From Ulva prolifera (Eukaryota > Chlorophyta > Ulvophyceae > Ulvales > Ulvaceae): a stretch of 64,000 nucleotides of DNA. A program made the position numbers and the translations under genes. Below the pieces are notes generated by a model. That model ran no database searches. It saw only the letters and a program-made list of their open reading frames with translations, and was not told the DNA's origin. The DNA lies in assembly GCA_023078555.1 (NCBI GenBank), contig CM041204.1:3006430-3070429 (forward strand). Reading direction: 5' to 3'. Below are positions 47,047 to 58,420 of this stretch, in pieces; the stretch's first letter is position 1, and the number at the start of each line of letters is the position of its first letter.

Positions 47047-48157
47047 GCGGTGGGGTGCCCCTCGGGAGCCCCGCCCGCTTGACGCCACCAACCGATGGCC
47101 TCTGACCCCGGCTAGGCCGGGTCCGATGGGCGTGCGGGATGCCTTCGTTGGCATGTGCAGGGACTGCGGAGACGGCTTGGGCGATGCATTGTCCTGGGTA
47201 CGGTGAGGCGTGGGCCGGCGGGGCAGCGCGGCGGTGTGCCAGGCTGGCGTGGTGTGCTGTGGCTCGAGGGGTGGGGGTGGGGTTTGGGGCTAGGGCGGCC
47301 CCCGGCAGCCGGACGGCCAGGATGGGCGGCCTCGCGAGCAGCGGGCAGCGGTGTGTTGGGCGTGGCCCTGTCATACGGCGGCGGACGTTGTGGTGTTGGC
47401 GGTTGTGTAGTTGTGTACGTGTGGGCCGTGGGGTCTGTGCGTGCGTGTATTGGTGTGTGGGTGAGTGCTTGGCAGTCTGCGGATCTGTGTCGTTTGCTGC
47501 GCCGGTGATGCATTTTCTGGGCGTGCGTGGGTGTCTCGGTGTTTCCTTCGTGTGTTTGCTTCTTTCGCGGTGCTGCCCGCCTTGCTGCCTTTGTCCTTGA
47601 GGACAATACAATTGTAACACTGCACAGCGCTGGAGAGCTGATGTGCTGCCATCTCGGCCGCCCTTGCCCGCACGGACTCTGGATGTTCTGCGGTACGCTG
47701 TGAGACGTTATAACTCTGTTAATTAACAAAACAATTGTTTCTCTGTGGTAAGCAGCGCAGTGCACGCCGGCCCGCCGATTACAAAGTTCACAGCCCAAAG
47801 CCCTGCTCCACCGCATGACTGATCGCTGTGGTTTCGATGTCACTGAGGATCTAGGCAGCTGACAAGTCTCGGGGCTGCATGCATGCGGAGGCACGCAGGC
47901 CGGCGTTGGCAACGAGACACCAGATGTCTACGTACGTTGCGAGCATTGCATGCTGCACGCGGATTTCGAGGCTAGGGCGCAGCGTGAACGTAGAACACCT
48001 GACGTCGCCGTGAAACTGAGTGCATTTTTTGCTCCAGTTCATTACTCCCAGCCACGCTTCATGAAGGGGCTTCATCGTCGGCAACATTGTTGATGGCCAT
48101 TTTGTTTATACTTGATTGACGGTGACCACCATTCTATACTGCTTGCTGAAGACCGCA
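47047..48157. other. Intergenic, no recognised gene
   Basis: GT-rich and GC-skewed in 47200-47560, where long frames on both strands are compositional. AT-richer near 47590-47740 with TTAATTAAC and a TTGTAAC that could be a polyadenylation signal for the preceding fragment. Upstream flank of copy 8 follows. Confidence 0.45.
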
Positions 48158-50523
48158 ATGCCGGGCTTTAACTACCCGGTGCACTTGTCACGCTCGGCAC
48201 CATTTGACATCGATTGCGGCCAAATATTGTTCTATGATGTCATCGATCCTGATGTCTTGTCTCGAAGCAGCGTGTTGTCTTGCGTTGCCGAAGGTGACGG
48301 TGACGCAAAGCTGCCGGACTCGGTGACAGTCTCTGGCTTTCGGACGTGGTTGACTGCTGTGACAGACGGCAAAGAGGTGTTTAGAAGCAGATCATTTGCG
48401 TCTATGTGCTCCATACTTCAGGTCGCGCCCACCCCCTCCTCGTACCCACAACAGCCGATGTCTGTCAACGCTGCCGAGCACGTCCGTCCATGGTTGCCGT
48501 TTGCCTTTCTTCAAACCCTCGAACGCTCTGTAGAAACTTGCAGAGTAAGGATGCAGCATGAGCACAAGGTAACGTGCTGCAGGTCGCGGATGCTGTGGAC
48601 GACAAGCTCATAACGGGCTGGGTCAACGTTGCAGCTGAACGATTGGGAAGGGCTGCGCTTTCATCATGCTCACAGGAGATCAAAGATACCATACTATACG
48701 GCCTCTCTCTACTCTCTGATCAGCTGCGGCACCGAGTCTTGGTGGCAGCTGCGTTCGATCCGGAGCAGCTCGAACCCTTGCTGGCGTTCTTTCCCACGGG
48801 CCTGCATTCCGAGGTGCTTGCGGCCATGGCAACGCAGGAGAAGGGGTTGCTCCGGTTGCCTACCACTTCCAGAGCGTGTCATGCTCTCAGGGCCCTGGCG
48901 TCCATGCCAGCATCTCCCCCATCTGTGCTGGCGCTTCACATCGAGAACGAACGCGACAGGCGTCCCGCAGAGGAACCCGGGCAGGAGCTTTGGAACTTCC
49001 TGAACCAGGTTCTGCACCACCACACTGGTCTCACCAGCCTTGTTCTGTCTCCCCCGCCCCTCTCCGTCGCCTCACAGCACCATGTAGCCCTGTTCCCAGG
49101 CATCGCCACACTCTCAGCCCTCCAGGCCCTCGACCTCGACGGGTGCATGATCTGCCAGGACAGTCTTCCGATTGTGGCCGCGACTCTCCAGTTGCTGACA
49201 CACCTGCATGCCCTTAGGCTGAGGCTTGCAGAGATTCCGGCCACCTCCTCCCAGAAGCGCCCACGAGATGCAGAAGCTCCTCCGCAACACCACCTGACCC
49301 ACATGCTCTCAACAGCCACAGCCCTGACTTCCCTTCACCTTCATGTCTTTCAATTCGCGTCACCAGAATCACGGGGATGCCTCAACTCAGTGGCTCCTCT
49401 GCACATGCCGAAGCTCGTCCAATTAACAGCCAGTTTCCAAATCATGGAGGGACCCCCCCGTTCTGTTCCCGTCATCAATGCTGACCTGGCCGCGCGCTTC
49501 CTCAGCCGTCTCACCGCTCCCCTCACCAGTCTCACTCTCGGCCGGAAGGGCCTGCAGGACCCACCGCCCATCCCCGCTGCCGCTGCAGCCGCCGCCGGCC
49601 GCCTCGCCCGCAGCCTGGCCACCTTCACGCAGCTGCGCTGCCTCAGCGCCGTGCTCCCGACGGATGAGCGTGGCCACAGCAGCGTCCGCGAGGCACTGGT
49701 GCCGGCCCTGCCAGCCGTGTTTGCAGCTCTCCACCAGCTCCAGAGCATCGCCATCTCCGCAGACGCGGGTGTCGTGGAGCACGTAGTGCCTCTGCTGACC
49801 GTCACCACGCTGACCCACCTCCGCCTGCGCCGGGGGGATGACCGCTTCGATCGTGCATCGGAAGAGCTGCTTCAGTGCGCATGCAGGTTGAAGCTGCAAG
49901 ACTGCAGCCTACAGGACTGGGCGGATCGCATGGAGGGCCGGATCGCGCTCACGCAGCTGACAGCACTGTCCCTCCATGGCTGTCCGTGCCTTCTGACAAC
50001 CGAGGACTGGGAGACAGTCGCCTCGATGACGTGCCTGCAGTCGCTGTGCTTCCAAGAACACGACGATGGCAATGAATTCGCAGGCTATATAGAATTGGAG
50101 GACGTGGCCTTGCTGCATTCACTCAGCGCCATCACGTCCCTCACGTTCATGACATCGTGCGTGAACTCCCGCGTGGTGGTGAGTGGCCTGGAGCTGCAGC
50201 CACTGACAGCTCTACAGGTGCTGAAGCTGGCTCTGTATGACCCGTTTGACACGGTGATTGAGCTGTGCGACCACATGTCGGCGCTGCCGCGAGGTGCGCG
50301 TGTGGACGTTGACCTCCGCAGCGACTTCGATGAAGACTTCGACGAAGAGCCTCACCCGTGGCACACTCGATGGATCGATGATGAGGCGGACTTTGCGGAG
50401 TATCAGGCACTGGCACGCCTCCATAGAGCCAAGGACTGCCTTTACGCAGCTGCTGCCCAGGCCGGCATTAAGGTTTCTATAGCACAGCACGGCTTCATGC
50501 CTGCTGCACGGGACACAACTTGA
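48158..50523 (+). CDS. BTB/SKP1-like leucine-rich repeat protein, copy 8
   Basis: Exons are 48158-48421 and 48583-50523, about 734 residues. Exon 1 has ILFYDVIDP, LSRSSVLSCVAEGDG and a G for D in SGFRTWL, and ends in Q instead of the usual K. Exon 2 follows GTGCTGCAG with VADAVDDKLITGWV. The exon 1 end and the intron end share CAGGTCGCG (nine bases). The LRR set includes LSALQALDLDGC, LTAPLTSLTLG, FTQLRCLSAVLP and LTALQVLKLALYDPF, with a QKRPRD insert. The last LRR is altered (LPRGARVDVDL), and the following acidic stretch is long (SDFDEDFDEEPHPWH). The C-terminus is extended beyond the family end to HGFMPAARDTT. The frame is intact and the divergence from its neighbours is greater than between copies 4 and 7. 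Confidence 0.8.
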
Positions 50524-50806
50524 GCGATTCGCGTCCGGTGCTCTTCTCCCTTTCTCACATCGCTGACCTTCGCGCGCTGCTGGGATGCAGGCGTCTGTTC
50601 CTTTTATATGCATGCATTGGGTTCTGCAGGAAGTGTCCTGGGCGAGCGGACGCTCCCCAGGCAGCCTGGCTGCTGGGCCCCGCTTCCGCGCTTGCCTAGG
50701 CCGGCGCCCTTTGTTGCTGCTGTTGCTGCCGCTGCTTTCTCTAGGCCCGCGCCCTGTGTTCGTCATTGCTGCCGCAGCGGCGGACATTTGCGCGTGCTGC
50801 AGGTGG
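50524..50806. other. Copy 8 downstream sequence
   Basis: No gene. No BTB-like exon was found here that could belong to the copy 9 relic. Confidence 0.5.
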
Positions 50807-51190
50807 CGGCCAGCACAAGCATGGACGGCTCGAGGCGCCCGGGGCTGGCGCGCTGCTGTGGACCACCTCCCACGCTGCCAGTGCTGCTCAATTGGTCGGA
50901 TACCATGTGCTGCTCCCATCTTCAAAGATGATTCAAAGCGACGTATGCGGCGGCCTGTGTCTGCTTCCCGTAAAGGAGCACCTGCCTCGATCCGATGCAG
51001 CTTTACCGCTTGCTATACTTATATCCAAAGGGCGTCCATGCCGCCGAGCTTGCAGCGATGACCACAAGCACGAAGAGGGCTGGATGCCTCATGCCATCAC
51101 ACCGTGTGCAACTCTCATGGCCTGGCGTACCTTTCAACGCCTTCCCCGTCTGTGCCGGCGTTCCTCAGTCTGGTGTGCTTCTCCGCCCGT
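50807..51190 (+). pseudogene. BTB-LRR family copy 9, decayed exon 2 start
   Basis: CGTGCTGCAG|GTGGCGGCC at about 50797-50815 matches the exon 2 acceptor and opening (GTTGCGGATG) of the family. Further on, KMIQSDVCGGLCLLPVKEHLP aligns with QEIKDTILYGLSLLSDQLRHR of copy 8. After a small deletion, DPMQLYRLLYLYPKGVHAAELAAMTT aligns with DPEQLEPLLAFFPTGLHSEVLAAM and its continuation. Frames change between these blocks and similarity fades by about 51190. It is a decayed relic of the linker region only. Confidence 0.6.
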
Positions 51191-51316
51191 CTCCTTCTAG
51201 GCAGCGCCGCTGTGCCGTGCCCCTGCTGTGCCCCTGCATGGCCGCTGCCGATCCGCTTCTGTGTCCCACACACGCCGCTGCCATGTTGCCTCTCCGCCGC
51301 TGCTGCTGCATTGCAG

Positions 51317-51364
51317 CAGCCTGTGCCTCTATGTTGTGTGCACACAGCATAGAGGCACAGGCTG
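51317..51364. repeat. 48 bp near-perfect palindrome
   Basis: CAGCCTGTGCCTCTATG on the left pairs with its complement on the right around the centre TGTGTGCACACA, with a single mismatched pair (51334 with 51347). Confidence 0.9.
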
Positions 51365-52250
51365 TGGCAGGCTCTGTGTCGCAGAAGCTCTGCCCGGACC
51401 TCTATGGCAGTGCTAGTGCGCCCTTTACCAACTTGTTCTCAGATGAGGCGCCCGAGTTTATCTAGACGATTATGGGCGATCCAGGCGTGTCATGAAGGCA
51501 GTCGTGATGCCCACACGCTATGTGGGCCCCGACGACCCTCTGCGTCACCTGGTCTGTCTCACTTCCCTGCGGCTGTGCTCTGTCGCAGTGCTGCTGGCCT
51601 GCATGTGCACAGGCCATGCTGGCCTGCATGTGCACAGCCCATGCATGCGAGTGTATCTGACACCCGCCAGCAATGTCTTACCCAGCCGGGCCGTGTGTTT
51701 CTGCTTGGCTGACCATGCTTGTGGATCCAACATCCATGCAACTGCTGCAGGTTCATGTGCGGCACCTGCATGGCGGAGGCTCGTCCGGCGCTTTCCGGCA
51801 TGGGTTAGCCGCTGACATTTCCTTGGGTGCGCGCACATGATGCCGTGACGCAGCATAGCCGCTCCTCACATTCCTTGACAGGTCTTCGAAGCCGTGGCCA
51901 TAGGTGCGAAGCGACACGTGCACAGGGACAGCGGGCTCTCAGGCCCGATGGGACGGACTGCCGCCTAGGAACTCCCTACCCGGCACACGACACACACGGA
52001 GGGCTGGTGCTGCAAGCTACTTCCGAGACCTGTGCGGCCGCCTGTCCTGGGTGCGTGGAGGCAGAGAGCGCCATGAGCTGCGCACCTCCGAGTCACGCCC
52101 AGCGACCCCCACAGAGATACCTCCCGCCCATCACCACCGACAGCCAAGGCAGTCCATGCAAGAGCCGCACCCAGCACACCACAACGACGCATGCATGTCC
52201 CAACACCTGAAGGCTCACCCACGCATGCGTGTCTTCCTGGCAGTGGTACC

Positions 52251-52275
52251 GGCCGCTCTGACTTTGCCCTTGTAA
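52251..52275 (+). repeat. Dispersed repeat, CTTTGCCCTTGTAA variant
   Basis: Third, weaker copy of the element at 2162-2200 and 6084-6120. Confidence 0.4.
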
Positions 52276-54036
52276 CACAGATACACGCCCACAGAGAGCG
52301 GTGTGCATAGAGCTGCTGTATCTGGGGGGTTCTCCTCGGGCACTGGCGGCAGCTACATGCATGCATATGGGGTTGAGGTGTGACTGTTCCTGCCGCGCAC
52401 ATGTCCCCTGCGGTGCTTCCTGCCCCTCCAGCTTGCAAGAACCCTTGCAAGACCCCCGACACATGGCAGCCGGGCCGGGCCGGGCATTTGACTGCAGGGA
52501 TCTGTAGCCCCTTGACCCCCACCCGTGCTCATGTGCATCTGCATGGCAACAGACGTCGCTAGACGGATTCCCCCACCCGCTTTTGTGAAAAAAAAGAAAA
52601 AAAAAGGTCCAGGTAGACCCATCTACCCCACCCGAAGTGTGCACTGCGCCATGCTAGGGCGCCCATGAAACAACCACAACAGGCCTGGCATCCAGCAGTC
52701 GCACTGCGTGCCTGCAGCCGCTGTAACTCCCATGGCGCCTGCAGGACGGTTCCATGCATGCGCTTAGTAGCATCACTCCCCTCGAGGAGGTAACCACGGG
52801 TCGAACTGAAAGTCACGCCCGTGGTGATCTGGGGCAAGGCACAGCTGCTGCCGGCGCGCGGGAGCTGACACTAGCACTGGTTGTGGACCTCGCAGAACAG
52901 TGGAAGAGCTGACACGCCATGCGGACTTGTTGCCCGTGCTCTGTGCGCACCGACCACGAAGCTTTCGGAGTGCATCATCGTGGGTTTGGCTGGATGTGCT
53001 ATAATCCGGAGAGGCAGGTGCAGATCACAACGATATCACCGCTGCCAACTGTCGCGAAACAGTCCCAACGCAACGAAGCCACTCACACAGCATCCCCATG
53101 CACACCCCCTTGCGCCTCCGAGGCGTGCATGGTCTTCTGTTGACGGCGCCGATGCTTCATTTGTAGCACCTGCCACTCGAAATGGTGCGAGCGGCACATA
53201 TCAGGCACATATAAGGTACCTTATAACACGTGTTACAAGCGCAAATTCGGCGTGGCCGGTAGCACCTCCGAGGGTAACGGTGGGGACGGTCTGCCGCGTC
53301 GAAATTGCCGTGCGCCATGTAGCCGCAGGCCACACGTGGGCCTGCAACATATGGACCTGCTAAGCGATGGCCAGGGAGGGCATCGCGGGACAGGCCCGTG
53401 TCGGGTTGCGAGGAGCAGCCCCACGGAGGCAGCTTTTGAGCTCGCAGCCATGTCAGCCTGGCGAGGACCGCTTGCCGATGGCCTCCCCGGATCTGGACGC
53501 ATCATGCGACGCATGTCAGGATGAAGGCGCTGGCATGGCCGATGTTGTGCTTGTGCCAATCAGTCGAGATCACATGCATCTGTGTCCCTGCTGCAGCTCC
53601 TGCCATCGCACAGCCACCCCGGCCGTCATGCCGGGCCACCATGCATTGGAATTAATGCAAATTCATGTATTCGAAGCACGCCATGGCGTTGTTTGGTTGT
53701 TTCAGAGCCTGCAGACATCATGATGCGGCCGAAGATGATCTGACAATCACGCATGTGGCGACACGTGGATCAGCGTCACGTTTGCGACACCAGGCCTGCT
53801 GGGTGACTGCATGCACTGCACTCTGCAGCACCTACGCGGCTCTCCGCGCTGTGGCACTCCGTGGATGCATGAAGATGACGTCGGTGTGTACACCAGTCTG
53901 AGCTTGGGGCCAGGGCACAGCACGGCCAGCCATGATGCACAAAAGGGGTTCACCGTTGCTGTTCTTGCAGCAGTACAGTCATTGCTTGTTCGGTGTTGGT
54001 TCAACGCCACTCCAGTCTGACTGCTGAAGCTTCGCC

Positions 54037-56411
54037 ATGCCGGGCCTTGAACACGATGTGCACTTGTCGCGCTCAGCACCTTTCCACATTGATGGCGGCC
54101 AACTATTCTTCTATGACGTCATTAATTCCGAAATCATGTCTCGGAGCAGCGTGTTGTCCTGCGTCGCCGAAGGTGGCGGAGAAGCAAAGCTGCCGTCCTC
54201 GGTCACAGTCTCTGACTTCCGGATGTGGTTGACTGCCGTGACAGACGGCGATACGGTATTCCGAAGCCGGTCGTTTGTATCCATTTGTGCCATCATCAAG
54301 GTCGTGCTCACTCATTCTCGTCTGCAACACAGCCTATACCTGCCCATCAACGTCGGCCTGTGATCGCCGTTTGCATGTCGTCTTCACCCTCATACCCTCG
54401 AAAAGTTTCCAGGAAGCACCAGAGTGATCTTTCATAACAGAGCAGCGCCCTATAGGTTGCGGATGCTGTAGACGACAAGCTCATCGATGGCTGGGTTACC
54501 ATTGCAGCGGACGAGCTGCAACACGTAGCGCTTTCCTCATGTCCAGGGCAGGACAAAGATGACATGATAGAAGGGCTATTCCTGCTTTCAGATCAGTTGC
54601 AGCACCGACTGTTGGAATTAGCTGCATTTCGTCCTGGGGATCTTGACCGCTTGCTGACCTTCTTCCCGAATAGCCTCCACACCATGGTGCTTGCGGCGAT
54701 GACCACGCGGCACAATATGTTGTGCTTGCCTTTCACCGACAGATCGTGCCCTGCCCTTGAGGCCCTGGCGTCCCTGCAATCATCCCCACCGTCTGTGATG
54801 GAGCTCCGCCTTCACAATGACACAGACCAAGAGCAAGAACAAAGCCTTGAACAAGCGGTTTGGTATGGACTACAGCAAGCTTTGCGCCATCACTCAGGTC
54901 TCACCAGTCTATGTCTGTGTCCATTGCCCAGTACACCTACCTTCTCACAGTCGGGGCTTCTCCAGCACATTGCCAACCTCACATCCCTCCGCTCCCTTGA
55001 TCTGCAAGGGTGCATGGCCCCGGGCTTCAGCACAAGGACTCTCAGAACAACATTGCAAGCGCTGCCGCAGCTGCATGCCCTCAAGCTGAGTCTGGCAGAG
55101 GAGCTCAACACCTCTACTCCCAGCAAGCGCCCACGAGACGGGGATGCACAAGAACTCAACTGCCTCGCCAACATGCTTTCTGCAGCCACCACTCTCACAT
55201 CTTTGCACATTTACGTGGATCAACAACACTCCCAAGGACACCGAGGATCCTTCACGACAGCGGCTCGCCTGCACTTGCCACAGCTGGTCCAGCTGACAGC
55301 CATCTTTGACAAGCAGGTCACCCGCTGCTACTTTGTCGGTTCAGATCAGAGCTGCAGTATTGATTTTGATATGGCCGCCCGCTTCTTTAGCAACCTCATC
55401 GCCCCCCTCACCAGCCTGACACTCGGGCAGGAGGGTATGCACGCCCCACAGCGCCTATCTGCTGCCGCCGCACCAAAGGCCGGCCGCCTTATTCGTAACC
55501 TTGCTACGTTCACACAGCTGCGCTGCTTCAGTGCCGTGCTCCCATCCGATGACCGCGGCCGCAGTGTCTCTGACGCACTCATCTCTGCCCTGCCCAGCCT
55601 GATCGCAGTTCTGCCCCAGCCCGAGAGCATCTCCATCTCTGCAGACTCTGCTGTGCTGCAGCACATCGTGCCGCTGCTGACCACCACCACGCTCACCCAG
55701 CTGCACTTGTGGGGGCTGAATGTGCACAGATTACCGCCAGATTTCCTCCAACAGGAGAGGTTCTCGAACCTGCAGGATCTCAGCCTGCACTTCTGGCCAC
55801 ATCATCAGCAGGACATCGGCTCTGATGAGTTTTTCGGCCTGGCCGCCCTGACCTCCCTCACCCAGGTGACAGCGCTGTCTTTCCGTGGCTGGAGCTGCCT
55901 CAATCACCCCGCTGACTGGATGGCACTCGCAGCCATGACATGCTTGCAGCGGCTGTCCCTTGGTGAAGGCAATGACGTCCTCCCCCTACCTGCGATGTGT
56001 GTCGCCGACCTGCACCAGCTCAGCGCCCTCACATCCCTCACCGTGATGACAAACAAAGCCCGCGCAGACTTGGTGATGGAACACCTTGTGCAGCAGCCAC
56101 GGCTGGCGCTGGTGGAGCTGAAGCTGGCTCTGTATGAACCGTACGGAAAGGTTGACGAGCTGGCCGACTTTGTGGACACACTGCCCTCATTGAGACGTTT
56201 AACACTGTGTCTTCGTGCCTCGCATATTTGCTTTGACGAAGACGAGATGGCTGACAGTGATCACGAGCACGGCGCAGATCTCATGATCAGAGCCAGGGCT
56301 TGTCTTCGTGTTGCCAAGAAATGCATCACCCGCGTGGCTGCCGATGCGGGCGTTGAGCTGAAGATTGAAAGTGACATTGATAAGGAGGATCCCCCTCTTA
56401 TGTATCAGTGA
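54037..56411 (+). CDS. BTB/SKP1-like leucine-rich repeat protein, copy 10
   Basis: Exons are 54037-54300 and 54456-56411, about 739 residues, the longest copy. The exon 2 acceptor is CTATAG|GTTGCGG, not CAG. Exon 1 includes LFFYDVINS and MSRSSVLSCVAEGGG. Exon 2 opens VADAVDDKLIDGWV and continues into LSDQLQHRLLELAAFRPGDL. The LRR series includes LTSLRSLDLQGC, LPQLHALKLSL, LIAPLTSLTLG, FTQLRCFSAVLP and LALVELKLALYEPY, with an SKRPRD insert. The tail has DEDEMADSDHEHGAD, then the terminal helix, AGVELKI, and an acidic extension KEDPPLMYQ. There are no frame breaks. The open frame extends upstream of the first internal ATG (54564) to the acceptor, confirming exon 2 is entered by splicing. Confidence 0.82.
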
Positions 56412-57325
56412 CGCGCCTCGCCTACAGTAATTACAGGTGCGCTTCTATGTTCTGGCCTCGGCTCAATGCTGTGCTGCATCTGTACGACCTTGTCGGCCAT
56501 GCTTGCCTGCTCGGAATGCCGTTGCCATTCTACCCACAGTGATCGGCTCTCTATAGGTTATTCTGGCACAGCTTCAGCACATGCAGCATCGATGAAGTGA
56601 AGGAGGGCGCGGGACAAACAAGGGTGATCGCAAGATGCATGCTGGAGGTTGGAGAATGGGGTAGCACCTTGGTGTCGCTGTGGCTTGGTGATTCTTGACC
56701 CTCGAGGACCGATATCGATGTGGGGCTACCAGGTCACAGCAGATGCAAAAAAATGGGGGCGGCTTTGGTTTCTGCCTCAGGTACTTCAAACACAGCGCAC
56801 ACACCGGTGGCTCTAGCCTGGCATGCTGCATGCAGCGCGATGGGCTACCGTTGCTCGAAGTAGCTGACACCAAAGGCAATCAGGATCAGCTCAGACGAGA
56901 ACTCAGGCGAGTGTTCCGGGAGTCGGGATCACATCATCAAATTTCGAACTTCAGTTCTCGTTGGCAATACAGCAGTACAGATTGGTGATCTCAATGAGCG
57001 CCGCAGCTGCAGCGAGTGCAGGGTTGCCTGACGCTGGCCAGCGTGAAGCTACTATTGCGTATTGCAGGAGCAGTACTGATGTATCGCATTGTTGCTGCTG
57101 ACCGATCTGCAGTGGTGCCTGGCACGAGGTAGCAGATGTAACAGTCGCCCGCACCAGGGATTCCGATCGATGCACGTCGTGCATGCATGTGCGTCTCGTC
57201 AATGGATGCAGTGACCTGGCGACGGGGCCTCTGCGAATCTGCAGAATTCATGTCACCATCGACAGTTACCACTGTTCCCTTTGCATGTAAAATTCACCTG
57301 AGGCTGTCCAGGGCTGGTGTGCTGT

Positions 57326-57360
57326 GGGGGGGGGGGGGGGGGGGGGGGGGGGGTGGGGGG
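57326..57360. repeat. Long G homopolymer (G28 T G6)
   Basis: Twenty-eight consecutive G, one T, six G. Its true length is uncertain, as such runs are hard to sequence. Confidence 0.8.
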
Positions 57361-57599
57361 TGCTTGCAGCAGCAATGGAGCTCAGATTTGAGTAGCACTT
57401 GGCCTTGGATAGCATGTTGAAGCCCTCAGTGCAAAAGTGCCTGCACACTGCCTACATGCGCACCTCTCCGTTGATGAAGCGCCTCTGCTCCACTGGCAGC
57501 CGTGCCTGAAGGCTTAATTAACTGGCGCCGTGTTGATCAATCATCTTCAAAGACGGACTCCCGGCTGTCTGGCGTAGCTGAGTCTATAGCAGTGCATAT

Positions 57600-57671
57600 A
57601 TGGCAGGCATAGATAATCGCCCGCATGCGCAGTATATACTGCGCATGCGGGCGATTATCTATGCCTGCCAT
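57600..57671. repeat. 72 bp perfect palindrome
   Basis: Thirty-six-base arms with no spacer around the centre GCAGTATATACTGC. The outer arm begins ATGGCAGGCATAGATAAT. All 36 pairs match by eye, and pairing stops at 57599/57672. Confidence 0.93.
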
Positions 57672-58420
57672 GGCCATGATTGGCGGCAAATTTTGGGGGC
57701 AGATGCATCTGTGTCCCGGCGGCTGCAGCCGCTGTCTCACCCTCCCGCATGTGCCTGACAACACCACTATATCATACTCTCGCACATACAATGCGTCTGA
57801 TTTTCGATATGCGGAACGTGTACACGCCTACCAGGAGGAGAAAGGGCGGCTGGGAGGAGCTGGAAGACGAGAACGCGCAGGAAGACGAGCACGCGCAGAG
57901 CAGAAACCCACCGACACAGGCATGCATGCGTACACACCAACAACAGCCCACTCCACGCGGGCGCAGACCGCGTTGCACATCGTATCCAGCAGGCATCCAC
58001 CGTCGCCGGTCGGCTGGTCGCACCGAGGTCGCACCCGATCGCATCCCTGTCTCGCGATCCCCGGCAACGATGTGGCGCGGACGCTCCACTTAGCCATTGC
58101 ACAGGTAAAGGCTGACTGCAACACGACGTCTTCGGTCGCATCACTGCTGGCCATGTTCAGGAGTGCGCCGAATGATGCGGGCATGCCCAATTGTCGACGC
58201 CGGAGAGTCTGCATGTGACTGCGTGAAGAGCATGGGCGCCCGCGAAGAAGGACTTGCTAATTTAATCTCCGACTGCGCATAATCATGTCGCCAAAGTTCT
58301 TTGGAGGCTTGTGCCTGGAGCTCTAGATCTGCAAGCTGAGAGCTGCGATAACCCGCTCGGAGTCGGTACCCGCACGTGTGCGTTGCCTGTTAATTGGCGC
58401 CGGACGCTGCATCAGAGGAT

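Larger units (their letters stand above)
51191..54036. other. Intergenic, no recognised gene
   Basis: Holds a 48 bp palindrome (51317-51364), a 25 bp tandem duplication of GGCCTGCATGTGCACAG (about 51597 and 51622), the third CTTTGTCCTTGTAA-like repeat (52251-52275), and an A-rich run at 52584-52604. The upstream block of copy 10 (CGCATGTGGCGACACGTGG) is at about 53750. Frames on both strands are unsupported. Confidence 0.5.
56412..58420. other. Intergenic, no recognised gene
   Basis: Includes fragments of the family 3' flank at about 56740-56790, the G28 run at 57326 and the 72 bp palindrome at 57600. A plus frame of 197 codons (57625-58218) starts inside the palindrome and shows no known domain; I do not call it. 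Confidence 0.45.

Noticed and set aside
57625-58218. 197-codon plus-strand frame
   Set aside because: Starts inside the 72 bp palindrome and has no known motif; antisense frames of similar length exist.
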